DNA of 64,000 nt from Platynereis dumerilii (lineage: Eukaryota; Annelida; Polychaeta; Phyllodocida; Nereididae), in the NCBI GenBank assembly GCA_026936325.1, contig JAPTHN010000150.1, positions 372,001 to 436,000 on the forward strand. Reading direction: 5' to 3'. The translations under genes were made by a program, and so were the position numbers. Positions 33,501 to 45,372 of this stretch are shown here, one piece after another. Each line of letters starts with the position of its first letter. The first letter of the stretch is position 1. The notes under the pieces were generated by a model. It did not search any database. It saw nothing but the letters and a program-made list of their open reading frames with translations, and was not told where the DNA came from.

Positions 33501-36036
33501 ATCTTGTCTTACTGACTATAGATCCTCAAAAACAGTCCAAAAGAATCTATTATTACTCCCAGTTATACATGTATGAGCCTGGGTCTGTCTCAATATTACA
33601 TGTGTTGTGGCAAAATAACATCACAAAGATATACAAGAACTGGCAGAATCCAAGAAGTCATAGATCTGACAACACTTCCGGATGAGACTGGACACGTCGT
33701 GTAATTCCACAGCAAGGGACAAGCCTTTTCTTGTATGCATCCAAAGGAATCAGTGTCCAGTTGTTGTGTCTGCTGATTCGAGGAGAAGGTAAAATGTCTC
33801 AGTAATGGTACCAAATAAAGAGAGACAGTGAGAGCAGATGGGTGTTTTTCTTATAGCTTGAAAGGGTGCGGACTGAGGGAGATAGAGATTGGGGAAAATG
33901 AGACACTCAGGGCTGGAAATGGGAAAGTAATAGCAGGACGTCGATGGAATAGTGTCTGAATGGGGTGAGATGGAAAAAAAGATCTAGAGAAATCCAATGC
34001 ATAAAGAGACGGATCAAGATAAAAAATATCAGGAGTCTCAGGAAAGCAAATTGGTAAGGAAACACAGTATTGATAGTAGTAATAGTAATATTATAAGTCA
34101 TTGATGAATTATAAAAAACACCAAACCCCTTTTAAATTTCTCTAGTTTCAAATTATCAATTCTATCTGAATGTCCTTTCTATCTCATCTCTTCTCTCTAT
34201 CTTCAGTCTTATAGGCCTACATAATCTTGTCTTACTGACTATAGATCCTCAAAAACAGTCCAAACGAATCTATTATTACTCCCAGTTATACATGTATGAG
34301 CCCGGGTCTGTCTCAATATTACATGTGTTGTGGCAAAATAACATCACAAAGATATACAAGAACTGGCAGAATCCAAGAAGTCATAGATCTGACAACACTT
34401 CCGGATGAGACTGGACACCTTGTTTGATTCCACAGCAAGGGACAAGCCTTTTCTGGTATGCATCCAAAGGAATCAGCGTCCAGTTGTTGTGTCTGCTGAT
34501 TCGAGGAGAAGGTAAAATGTCTCAGTAATGGTACCAAATAAAGAGAGACAGTGAGAGCAGATGGGTGTTTTTCTTATAGCTTGAAAGGGTGCGGACTGAG
34601 GGAGATAGAGATTGGGGAAAATGAGACACTCAGGGCTGGAAATGGGAAAGTAATAGCAGGACGTCGATGGAATAGTGTCTGAATGGGGTGAGATGGAAAA
34701 AAAGATCTAGAGAAATCCAATGCATAAAGAGACGGATCAAGGTAAAAAATATCAGGAGTCTCAGGAAAGCAAATTGGTAAGGAAACACAGTATTGATAGT
34801 AGTAATAGTAATATTATAAGTCATTGATGAATTATAAAAAACACCAAACCCCTTTTAAATTTCTCTAGTTTCAAATTATCAATTCTATCTGAATGTCCTT
34901 TCTATCTCATCTCTTCTCTCTATCTTCAGTCTTATAGGCCTACATAATCTTGTCTTACTGACTATAGATCCTCAAAAACAGTCCAAACGAATCTATTATT
35001 ACTCCCAGTTATACATGTATGAGCCTGGGTCTGTCTCAATATTACATGTGTTGTGGCAAAATAACATCACAAAGATATACAAGAACTGGCAGAATCCAAG
35101 AAGTCATAGATCTGACAACACTTCCGGATGAGACTGGACACGTCGTGTGATTCCACAGCAAGGGACAAGCCTTTTCTTGTATGCATCCAAAGGAATCAGT
35201 GTCCAGTTGTTGTGTCTGCTGATTCGAGGAGAAGGTAAAATGTCTCAGTAATGGTACCAAATAAAGAGAGACAGTGAGAGCAGATGGGTGTTTTTCTTAT
35301 AGCTTGAAAGGGTGCGGACTGAGGGAGATAGAGATTGGGGAAAATGAGACACTCAGGGCTGGAAATGGGAAAGTAATAGCAGGACGTCGATGGAATAGTG
35401 TCTGAATGGGGTGAGATGGAAAAAAAGATCTAGAGAAATCCAATGCATAAAGAGACGGATCAAGGTAAAAAATATCAGGAGTCTCAGGAAAGCAAATTGG
35501 TAAGGAAACACAGTATTGATAGTAGTAATAGTAATATTATAAGTCATTGATGAATTATAAAAAACACCAAACCCCTTTTAAATTTCTCTAGTTTCAAATT
35601 ATCAATTCTATCTGAATGTCCTTTCTATCTCATCTCTTCTCTCTATCTTCAGTCTTATAGGCCTACATAATCTTGTCTTACTGACTATAGATCCTCAAAA
35701 ACAGTCCAAACGAATCTATTATTACTCCCAGTTATACATGTATGAGCCTGGGTCTGTCTCAATATTACATGTGTTGTGGCAAAATAACATCACAAAGATA
35801 TACAAGAACTGGCAGAATCCAAGAAGTCATAGATCTGACAACACTTCCGGATGAGACTGGACACGTCGTGTGATTCCACAGCAAGGGACAAGCCTTTTCT
35901 TGTATGCATCCAAAGGAATCAGTGTCCAGTTGTTGTGTCTGCTGATTCGAGGAGAAGGTAAAATGTCTCAGTAATGGTACCAAATAAAGAGAGACAGTGA
36001 GAGCAGATGGGTGTTTTTCTTATAGCTTGAAAGGGT
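30560..36036 (+). repeat. 723-bp satellite array, about 7.6 near-identical units
   Basis: The marker TAGATCTGACAACACTTCCG occurs at 30,769, 31,492, 32,215, 32,938, 33,661, 34,384, 35,107 and 35,830, exactly 723 bases apart. Units differ at only a few positions. Those marked at 30,769 and 34,384 share a variant set (CACCTTGTTTGATTCC, TCTGGTATG, CAGCGTCC) where the others have CACGTCGTGTGATTCC, TCTTGTATG and CAGTGTCC. The unit-marked-33,661 copy has GTGTAATTCC. Repeated short minus-strand open frames (72 and 64 codons) follow from unit identity; 723 is a multiple of three, but stops interrupt every frame. No coding function is claimed. Confidence 0.95.
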
Positions 36037-36290
36037 GGGGAGCACCGGGATTGGGGAAAATGAGACACTCAGGGTAGAAAATCGGAAACGAATAGCCAGA
36101 CGTCGATGGAATAGTGTCTGAATAGGTTGAGATGGAAAAAAGGAGAAATCCAATGCAGGGAAAGATGAAAAAAGGAAAAATATGAAGAGATTCACGGAAG
36201 CACATCTGCAAAGAGCCACATATTAGTATATGTAGAAGTGATTTTGTGTCATAGAAAAACACACCAAGACTTAACTGAGTTAAAGGGGAT
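36037..36290 (+). repeat. Diverged right-edge satellite copy
   Basis: After AAGGGTG at 36,037 the 723-bp match loosens, but the order ATGAGACACTCAGGG, GACGTCGATGGAATAGTGTC, AAATCCAATGCAGG continues. It resembles the old left-flank copy at about 28,600-28,750 more than the core. Confidence 0.7.
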
Positions 36291-36845
36291 GATATTCAAA
36301 CCCATGCCCTTTAAAGTCTGTGGATCAACTCTCAAGCACTCATCAAGCCACAAACGTGCTGTAAAAAAGGAATTCACTATCTCATTTGTAGGCTGAGAGA
36401 AGATTAGAAACAACACCAAAACAAAAATGCTGTTATTCAGAGAGTGAATTCAGTCTAGAAAAGGTGGTAGATGTTGTTTTCAACTATGCAATCTGCCTGA
36501 GGAGCAAAGCAGGTGATGCTATATCGATTTTATTTATTAGGTTCGCAGCCCAAATCCCTGAGGTATTACAAGTATTATAAGGAGCACCTGTTCCTACTCT
36601 GCTCAGGGAGGAAAAATGAACAGCCTGAAAACATCTTCCAGCAAAAGAATGGGCAACTTGCTGTGCACAGTGTACACTCTAAAAAGGTTTTGTGTGAAAG
36701 TGACAAACTCAAGCTGATAGTAGCTGGACTACCAATAAAACTTTTGTGTCCATAGAAACTTACAAAGCAGCAATTGTCAAGTACACTGTAATGCTTGGAC
36801 GATACAAAAGGATCCAGATTCCAGAACTTTGGCACATATGCCTTA
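36291..36845. other. No recognised gene or repeat
   Basis: Open frames at 36,513-36,755 (plus) and 36,575-36,895 (minus) overlap and carry no known domain. A short inverted pair GAATTCACTATCTC / GAGAGTGAATTC lies near 36,370 and 36,437. Nothing else is visible. Confidence 0.35.
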
Positions 36846-37047
36846 CACTGTAAAATTTTAATCAGCTTTAATTTAATTGAGTGAGATGGTTGCACAATTC
36901 CTTTGAGCTAACATAGCCTGTTGTTTAAGGTTATGACAATGGAAAGATTATCATAACTCAAAACAACAAGCTATGTTAGCCCAAACAAATTGTGCAACCA
37001 TCTCATTCAATCATTTGCTCCAACTCAAAATTTCAAATTTTACGGTG
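36846..37047. mobile_element. Hairpin MITE, copy 2
   Basis: This has the same family structure as 23,781-23,988: left CACTGTAAAATTT, inner GAGTGAGATGGTTGCACAAT, right AAATTGTGCAACCATCTCAT and a terminal CGGTG with one change. TA precedes the left end; the right flank reads CA, so one flank or end has mutated. Confidence 0.75.
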
Positions 37048-37904
37048 CACATTGATTAATGCCAGCTCACAGAAAAAAAATAATTTACTTCGCCACCAAT
37101 TCCTGTTTGCTCTCGAATTTCTATTCAAGATTCCATTTTGTTATGATTCACTAAGCCTGATTAGTGATATTGTAAAATGACCGACTCAGTAAGGCTTGAA
37201 ACTCAAGACTACGACCAAGCAATCCAAACCAGTTGAGCTATATTTTACAGAAATAATGAAAGTCTATGATTTGCCTCTCATTCATACACTGCATACCTGC
37301 ACTGCAACTATGCATTCACATAACTCTAGAACTCATTAGTTAGACAGACAACTACTATCAGGCTCTTTCCTTTCAGAACTATCACATACAGTAACCACAG
37401 ACAGACATTAAGCCCTGGGAACTAATAGCTGGGCTACAACAGGGCCAGTGGCCATTAAATAGGGTGCTCCTATTACTGGCTTGACAGGTGGGCAGTAAAA
37501 GCACATTGCAATCTGTGCTGGTCATTTATATGTATAGCTTTGTATAATTCTGGATTACAGTAATAATTGTAGGGGGACGAAATGGAATATAGATATACAT
37601 ACGTAGATAGATAGCAAGTTTGCCAGATAAGCTCAGAGATTGTACGATATGAAGGATGTCCGGCAGATCACAATTGTTGAAGAACATTAAAAAAAAAAAG
37701 AAGTAACTATTGGGGTTAGATCCTGAAACAATGTCACTGCATTTCAGCAAGCTTAATAGTATAGTAAGAGTTTAAATTTTTAAGGTAATTGACTGGTTAG
37801 GAGATACTATACGGTCTATACCACTGCATTTGTTTGCAATGAAGTTTTCCAAACTTAACGGATCAAACGTTTGCTGGGCTTTTAGAAGGTAGCTAAGTGA
37901 GATA
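37048..37904. other. No recognised gene
   Basis: No repeat landmark or protein domain was seen. The minus-strand open frame at 37,526-37,750 has no recognisable similarity. Confidence 0.35.
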
Positions 37905-38243
37905 GATACATTTAGATATTTTAAGGACAGCCCTCTAAGCCCAGATTTGGACGCTCACGAGGGCGATTGATGAGAAGGAAGGGAAAGCGGGAGTGATCAA
38001 TATGTCACACATTTACCCCGCATGAAGGATCTTTTACTTTCCCAACACAGACACTGACATCATATAATACAAGGCGCCAACATTTAACATGTCATCTGAA
38101 TGACATCCATCTGGAATTTTTGCTCATGAAGGCCACTGCTACATTTTTGGTTTCCCCCCCTGGAGTTTGAACCCATGCAGGCAAAGACCTTCAGCGGAGC
38201 AGGCGGGAACCATAACCACTCAGCCGACCAGCTGTCTGAGTCA
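37905..38243 (-). mobile_element. tRNA-Ser/Leu-like SINE with conserved 3' tail
   Basis: On the minus strand from about 38,240, GGTCGGCTGAGTGGTTATGG resembles the A-box region of tRNA-Ser/Leu, and GGGTTCAAACTCC about 50 bases later resembles a B box. The body runs to a tail containing CTCATCAATCGCCCTCGTGAG and GGGCTTAGAGGGCTG. That tail is also found, on the plus strand, at about 41,960, 46,475, 59,650 and 62,270, where the heads are lost. It is the most complete member of this SINE family in the window. Confidence 0.65.
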
Positions 38244-39400
38244 GCTTACATTGCAGAATGAAGAGATGAATGACTGCTTGAGACGAATAACTGTCTGGAA
38301 GGTAAATGAGCCACTCATTACGACATACGTGCAAGGGCATCTTTCACAAAAATTGCTGTCATAAAATACATCGTATACCATTGTGCAAGCTCTGCAATTG
38401 ACACAGAGAAATCGGTTAAGGTCAGACTCATAAAGAAATGCCCAGTCCTTCAGGTCGAATAGCCTGTAAGCATGCCCCTGTACAATAAATTAGGACTAAA
38501 GTATTACTGTCTTTTGTGTGGAGCAGATATGACTATGGCTGTGGTATTTTGTATCTATAGCCATGAGGTCACTGGTCAAGGCTGTAGTATTGTATAGTGA
38601 TAGGACAAATCATACGTTGTAATACTTTGTCCAGTATTCCCCATTTCATAATATTATATGTGAATGGAGCAAGTTTTATCTCAACATAAAAGGCAACGAA
38701 ACATGTCAAAGTTCTTCAATCACAATGAAAACTAATTGTTGCTATATAACTATACGTGTACCAATAAAACCACCATAATAATGTAATCTGTAATAAAATC
38801 TGTGATAATATAACGTATCTTATAATACAACAGATTACATATTATTTTATCCATAAGAAAAATATTGAGGGAAATGGCATTGAGGCAATTGCTAACCTAT
38901 ACTGTTAACCAATAGCAGACTGAGAGCTAGTTTAAAATAATTATGGATTATGTTTTATGCACTTATGCATCATGAAACAACTACAAGAGTTAGCCAAGAG
39001 AGCTAAAAGATAATGGCTTCTTGATCAGGCAGAAAGAATTTGGAATTGTTTTACTATATTTGGTTTCTGGCAGCTAGAGGTCGCCCTAGTATAATATGCT
39101 GCACCAGAGAGACACCTGGCATTGATCAATGAAAACAGTGAGGCATGATAAGACACAAGAAAGAGTTGAACCTTCTTCTTCTGCGTTTGTCATGATGAAG
39201 GGTGTACAGTGTGGGGCACAATTTTTGGGGGACATTTCCAACTCTTAGCGACGGAATTCAGAAATGAAAATTTAACGTTGACCAAATCCGTTAGGCTTCG
39301 CGGTGAAGATTGTGCGTATGACGAAATCATCCATGCTTCAAAAATGAAAATCTAGGCCTATATAAATTATGCCCTGTGACAAATATTGTGCAATGGATGC
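38244..39400. other. No recognised gene
   Basis: AT-rich sequence without known domains. A small inverted pair AATGTAATCTGT / ACAGATTACATATT lies near 38,778 and 38,829. Confidence 0.35.
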
Positions 39401-39599
39401 TATAAAACAATTGCTTATTTGTTACAATTTTCCACCACTCTTACTGAAAAGCTCTGAAATCCAATCACTCTTTCTGCAAGCCAAATTCAACAGGATAATT
39501 TATGCTTATTGATGACTAATGCACCATGGCTTGGTGACAAATAAAGATTGTGCAACAACTGATAAAAAAGACATTTTTGCAATCATTGCAAAATCCTCC

Positions 39600-40045
39600 A
39601 ATCTATAAGCAATTGCTTATTTGTCACAATTTTCCACCACTCTCTGAAAGCCAAATTCCCCAACCATCCCATAATAGTACGGGGTACCTGAGTAAATAAA
39701 ACTCTTTAACAAAGCTAGGATTTCTAAAGTATCGATAAGGTTGCCAGGAAACTGGAACAATGGCGTGCAAATGACAACGGTGAGGACAAGCAAAGAGCAG
39801 TTGAACAAGAGTCATTGAGATTTTATCTTCCCCGTTTATCTCTTAAAACAGTTTTAAACATCATTTAGAAGCAAGTGGTTGGTAAACAGTACTCTGGGGG
39901 GAGATCAGTTTGCATTGGAACGCGGCAAGTGCATTGATGATCACTGTCATGGACTCGTGGTCATGGTATTTACATCTTGACGAGACTCTTATCCATTTAA
40001 ATTCAATAATTGGGAGAAAAGTGTCATGCTTGTACATTGACCAGA
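39600..40045 (+). repeat. Long direct repeat, copy 1
   Basis: It matches 41,102-41,575 in order: CCATCCCATAATAGTAC, GATTTCTAAAGTATCGATAA, CAAATGACAACGGTGAGGAC, GAACGCGGCAAGTGCAT. The copies differ by scattered changes and lie about 1.5 kb apart, so this is an old tandem duplication. Confidence 0.8.
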
Positions 40046-41101
40046 ATAATTATTGTGACCTCATTCTTTTTTTTTTTCTTTTTTTTAATGTTGAATTAAC
40101 AATTTAACATGTAACATTTCATGTCTGGGTGAAATTTTCTTTCATTTTCGACTTCATATTCATGTCGTCAGCCATAACTTTGCAACTTTATATCAAAGTT
40201 TCTAAGCATTTAATTATCCTCGATGCTAAGATTTGCTAAATTATCCTGAGGTCCTAAATCAACACGTAATATGTTGTACATATTGTGCTATTTCATGTCT
40301 TGTCGATATTGTTACAGTGAGGCTGTATGTTGTGTTGAAATCTGAAATTAAATTAGGAATAACACAGAAATTACTTATTACACTGCATACCAATATTGAC
40401 CGAGTGTGTATTTAAAATAAATATCTGATATTCGTTAACATGAGCTGTCAGTGAGAGCCTGTAGACGTCTATGTTTATTTTCCTATATGAATAATACAGA
40501 AATTAAATCAACTGTTAAATATGACAACTATATTGCAAGTAAACGCTAATTCATTTATGAGTACAAGTGCATAATGAGCAAAAATATTTTATATTTTCCT
40601 CAAAGAGAGCCTGAGAATCCAAATATATATAGTCTGATTTAAATAGAGATTACGCCGTGGATAAAATACTTTTAGAAATTACTGCAAAATTCTCTGGGTC
40701 ATACAACTGCTGCATTTGTATTTGTCATCATTCTATCTGAAAGGAGAAACTAGTGCTTATCCAAATTCTTGATGAAAATTCCTTGGTAACAAAGAAAGAT
40801 TGTGCAACAATAGATAAAAAATATATTCTTAGCAATGATGGCTAAAATCTCTCAGCCTTAAACAATTGCTTATTTGTCATATTTCCATCACACTTTCTGT
40901 AAGCCAATCTCAACAAGATCACTGCTTATTGACTAATGCAACACTCCTTGGTGACAAACAAAGATTGCGCAACAATTGTCATAATTTGGAAGAAACAGCC
41001 ATTACAGTAATGACCTGTCCTAAGTGACATAACTGCCATTGGACATTGCCTCTGGTGCCAATTGCTGCGTTTGCAGAAGAATCTACCAGAACATCACAAA
41101 A

Positions 41102-41575
41102 TTTTCCAAGCTATAAAAGAATTGCTTATTTGTCACAATTTTCCACCATTCTTAATGAAATGTTCTGAAAGCCAAATTCCCCTACCATCCCATAATAGTA
41201 CAGGGGTACCTGAGTAAATAAAACTTCTTAAATAAACAGAGATAGGATTTCTAAAGTATCGATAAGGTTGCCATGGAAAGCGAAACAATGGCATGCAAAT
41301 GACAACGGTGAGGACAAGCAAAGATCAGTTGTACAAGAGTAATTGTGATTTTATCATCCCCGTTTATCTCTCAAAACAGCTTAAACATAATTTGGAAGCA
41401 AGTGGTTTGTAAACAGTACTCTGGGGGCAGATTAGTTTGAATTAGAACGCGGCAAGTGCATCACTGTCATGGAATTGTGGTCGGGGTATTTACAACTTTA
41501 AAAAGGAGACTCTTATCCATTTAAATTCGATAATTTGTAGAAAAGTGTTGTGCTTGTGTGTTGACCAGCTTTTAG
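41102..41575 (+). repeat. Long direct repeat, copy 2
   Basis: This is the second copy of the 39,600-40,045 block, with small insertions and deletions relative to it. Confidence 0.8.
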
Positions 41576-41929
41576 CTGCAATTTGTGATTGTACAAACAT
41601 TGTACAAAACATCTCATGTTTTGTTAAATGCCATAACTGCATCATTCTCATTCCACTTGTGTTCTTCCTTGGAAAATAAACATGCGATATGCATCACATT
41701 TTGACATTCAGAAATGACATCTCACCTAAGTGACCTGACTGCCATTGGACATTGTCTCCAGTGCCAATTACTGGTAATAAGAAATGTATGGTTGCTTCCA
41801 TGGGTGTCGGTCCAGAATATGGAGCAAGTTATAATTACAATACTCATAGAGCTTTTAGCTTAAGAAATACATAAGAGTGACCATGCCAATTCTCAAGATG
41901 ATCCATGTGGCCATTGCGAGGTCTAATCC

Positions 41930-42050
41930 CCAGCGAAACGTGTCACATGTTGAGGTCTCCTGATCTCACTCTCTCTCCCATCTCATCAATCAACCCTCTT
42001 GAGCACCAAGAACTGGACTTAGATGGCTGCACTAACATATATATATATAT
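41930..42050 (+). mobile_element. SINE 3' part, head mostly lost
   Basis: GAGGTCTAATCCCCAGCG looks like the 3' half of a tRNA-like head. It is followed by CATCTCATCAATCAACCCTC and GGACTTAGATGGCTGCACTA, the tail shared with the SINE at 37,905-38,243, and then an AT dinucleotide run. Confidence 0.6.
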
Positions 42051-43787
42051 TTATTCAAACAGCCAAATGTAAGCAGTCATCCTTCTTCTAGCTGTAATTT
42101 CAAGAATTTATGCTATTAATATATTAGGCTGAGTTCACGGAAATCAGAATATTTCAGAATAATCATTGTGGCCTCGTTTCTTGTTTTCTTTTTTGAAATT
42201 AAATGTTGCATTAGCATGAAATATTTCATGTCGGACTGAACTTTTTATTTGATTTCCACTTCATATTCATGTTGTCAGCAATAACTTTGCAACTTTATAT
42301 CGAAGTTTCAAAGCATTTCAAACTCTTGCATGTCACAGTTTTAATTTTTCCTCCTAAGAATTGCTAAATTATCCAAAGGTCCTGAATCAACATGTTGTAT
42401 TGTGCAACTTCATGCCTAATGGACACTGCTATCGTGAGGCTGCATGTTATGTTCAAATCTCTCAATTAACATAAATACTAATAGTATTGATCAATGAAAA
42501 TTTCGGAGAGCACAATTCTGTAGACTGAGGTTGTAATAAATGTTTTACTGTGAATGCATCTATAAATCGTACTATGAATTTGAATTTTTAGTCTGTCTTT
42601 GAGGGATCGAAGTACAAGACATTTTGCTCATTGTAGTATGTTGAAATTGTACTCACATGAATGAAATGAATAAGAATTTTCTTGCAATATCATTGTCTTA
42701 AAAACATTTGATTTAATTCCTGCAGGACAATAAACATAGACATGCATAGGCCTAATGCATCACACAAAAACATAGTCACTATTGGGAAGAAGCAGCCATT
42801 ACAGAAATGACCTCTCACCTAACTGCCATTGGACATTGCCCAATGCCCATAATACCAATTACTGGTAATACAAAATCAATTCTATGGTCACGTTCATGAG
42901 CGCCAGTCCAGAAAATAACAGTTCAGAATATTGGAATTTCACAGCCAAGCAGAGTTTCAATCTCTGGCGAAATTCTGAATGACACAAGATTCATATATCA
43001 TTATTCAGAAGTTAAACAAAGATAATTTTGAATTACGTCATTATTTAGACATAAGTTGTAGTGACTGTTTTTTGTCCAATTAGATTCCTCTCTTGCCTGG
43101 CCACTGGACTTATTTTTGTCAGCAGTTACAGTACAACTCAAAATAAAGTACGATTACCCCAGCAGGAAGGAAGAATCAGCCACTACTTTACCCTTTCACA
43201 CTTTTCGGCTCCCTACATATCCCTTCCTACTTTTTCCTACTTGAAACTACCTTTTAAAATTGCATTTAATTCACATTCGGCCAACACCAATCCAAGCTTC
43301 ATCACCCCCATTGTGTTTGATTTCATTTATTTTACCCCTTTGCTAATTGCAATTTCATTCACAGCTGTTTTAATAGAGTTCTTAATGTGGGTTAAGGTTG
43401 CGGTGAGGAGTCAAAGGTAGCTGTAAGGAGATTTGGAGTGGAGAGGAGAAAGGAGGGCAAAATAGGAAAACAGAGGACTTCTGACAGGAAATTTTCTTTA
43501 TTTTGGGTTGTACTGTATGAACCACTCCTTTGCCTAGTTGGCAGTCACTGCTTTTTAGAGATGCTTGCTTGCTTGCAAGCGGCATCTCTATTGTGGGAGG
43601 ATGGTTCTGAAACTTATGACAACTGCCTTGGTCATGCTGTTTCATCTCTGTCATTAAAACTTCGAATACAGTCTCAATATAATTTTATATTGCATTGATA
43701 AACTTTTGGTGTCTTTCTGAGATGAAGAAATTAATAAAGAAAACAAACAGGCTGAGTTTCTGCAGGTCAAAGGTCAATCACCAAAAG

Positions 43788-43878
43788 TAGGTCACATGCC
43801 AGATACCCTCCAGCAGGTCACACATGCCAGATACCCTCTGCAGGTCTCACACGCCAGATACCCTTGTGCAGGTGACAG
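43788..43878 (+). repeat. Short minisatellite
   Basis: Three imperfect copies of a unit near GCAGGTCACACATGCCAGAT, each about 28-30 bases, followed by a partial fourth. It lies about 45 bases left of the piggyBac-like insertion. Confidence 0.8.
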
Positions 43879-43928
43879 ACAAAGGGGTAGATACTATCAT
43901 GGGTAGTCTATCTACAAGCATCTCTTAA

Positions 43929-45368
43929 CCCTTTCCAGACTGAGGAGAAAATTGCAAATTTGGGGTTTTTAACCCTTAAACCTAAATTTTCTCAATGAAG
44001 ACTTCTGAATTCACATGGATAACCATATATCAATATAAAGCTGGGATGGTGAGCTTTACAATGACATGATAGAGAAGACACCTGAGCACATATGAAAAGC
44101 ACACCTGCCTTAATTACAGGTGAGATGATTAAAAAAGATCAAAGGCTGTTAAGCATGTTTCTTACAATGAGGCCTATAACATGAAAAATAAGCAAGACTT
44201 TTGATGCACTCCAGCACCAAAATATCACTAAATATGTTTGCAACAAATTAGATATAATTCCATTTGGTTATAAAGCTCAGGTATGTACAGGTGAGTCAAT
44301 TATGATTACCTGTGGACAATTTGGCTAGCGGCCGAAAATCGGACTAATTTCTCAGGCTGACAGCAATTCATTACATAGACCATTATTTCACTAGTAGGTG
44401 CCAGATTTTTTCTATACTTGGTTGTTTTATTTATTCTTTACTTCTTTGCAATGTTTTAAGAAGATTTTAGTTCATAACCTTATATTCATATTCTTCTGTT
44501 GAACCCCCGGAGGCAGGTACTGCAGAAAATGTTTGATTTTGCGTATATATTGTCAATTATCACTAAACAACACACCTGTAATTAGGCCAGGTAAAGAGGT
44601 TATGGTGTTCAGGTCAGATATGCAAATGCTGTTTCCCTACCTATATAAGATCACCAAGAATGATCAAAATGTGGCAGCTACTGGTGAAATAAAGGTCCAT
44701 GCAATGAATTACTGTCCGCCTGAGAAATTAGTCCGATTTTCGGCCGCTAGTCAACTGCTTCTGAGGTAATTAAAAATGATTTACCTGTACATACCTGAGT
44801 TTCGTAACTAAGGGAAACCATTTCTAAGTTATTCTAAACTTTTTTGACATGTTAAAAACAAAGTTTTAGTGTCATAAACTGATATTTATACTCTCCCATT
44901 GAGGTGTATTACCTGAAATGGTAGATTTGCAAATTTTGCTTAATATTGCCAATTAACACACCTGTAATGGAGCCAGGTAAATGGGTAATCGGGGTTCAGG
45001 TAGGATGTATAGATGCAGTAACCATACCTATATGCGATATTAATACTCCCCTAGTGTAAGTTATGGCAGGGAGTGTTTGATTTTGTGCCTTAAACGCTCA
45101 AAAACAAAGCCTAAGGTTGTTTTGCTCTGAGATGACATGTTCAGGGAAATTCCGGGGATTCCCCTTTTCAGATCCCACTTGGATTTCCCGTTCTCACGGG
45201 ATGAATTTTTGAGAAACAAAAATGGCGATGGGCTGAATGAAAAGCTTATTCCTTGGTGCACATTCTGTGTGAATTTCAAGTCAATATTTCCATTCTAAGG
45301 TACTGTACAGGGTGCTAGAGATCGTGGCCCAAATTTGGGCCACGATCCTGGGCACAGTCTGGAAAGGG
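43929..45368. mobile_element. piggyBac-like non-autonomous transposon
   Basis: TTAA at 43,925-43,928 is followed by CCCTTTCCAGACTG, and its mirror CAGTCTGGAAAGGG is followed by TTAA at 45,369-45,372. A 14-bp perfect TIR next to duplicated TTAA fits piggyBac (Kolobok also uses TTAA). The 1,440-bp interior has inverted arms (about 44,270-44,390 and 44,690-44,815, including GCGGCCGAAAATCGGACTAA) and a direct repeat about 400 bases apart (CACACCTGTAAT at about 44,568 and 44,958). No transposase is present; open frames at 44,533 and 45,061 look accidental. It must rely on an autonomous relative. Confidence 0.85.
45320..45347. other. Perfect 28-bp palindrome
   Basis: The half-site GATCGTGGCCCAAA is followed directly by its reverse complement, with no spacer. 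It lies 22 bases inside the right TIR of the piggyBac-like element. The left end has no equivalent, so the two ends are asymmetric. A role as a protein-binding site is only inference. Confidence 0.9.
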
Positions 45369-45372
45369 TTAA

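Larger units (their letters stand above)
39401..43787 (+). repeat. Macrorepeat family B, degenerate left part
   Basis: Blocks recur here and downstream: AATTGCTTATTTGTCACAAT (39,410; 39,608; 41,110); the ATTTCATGTCTGGGTGAAA with CAACTTTATATCAAAGTTTC block (about 40,115; 42,225; 46,735; 59,908; 62,515); and GGACATTGCC with CCAATTACTGGTAAT (about 41,045; 42,830; 46,262; 63,120). The order is partly shuffled. No coding sequence is supported. Confidence 0.6.

Noticed and set aside
30704-35983. Identical 72- and 64-codon minus-strand open frames in each 723-bp unit
   Set aside because: They recur because the units are nearly identical DNA. They show no domain, and the older flanking copies do not keep the frames intact.
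30560-36036. CRISPR-like regular repeats
   Set aside because: Units are 723 bp and contiguous with no spacers, and the window is clearly animal-like.
43061-43420. 119-codon frame as a host membrane protein
   Set aside because: It is hydrophobic in places but lies in degenerate repeat DNA with no homologous counterpart or supporting structure.
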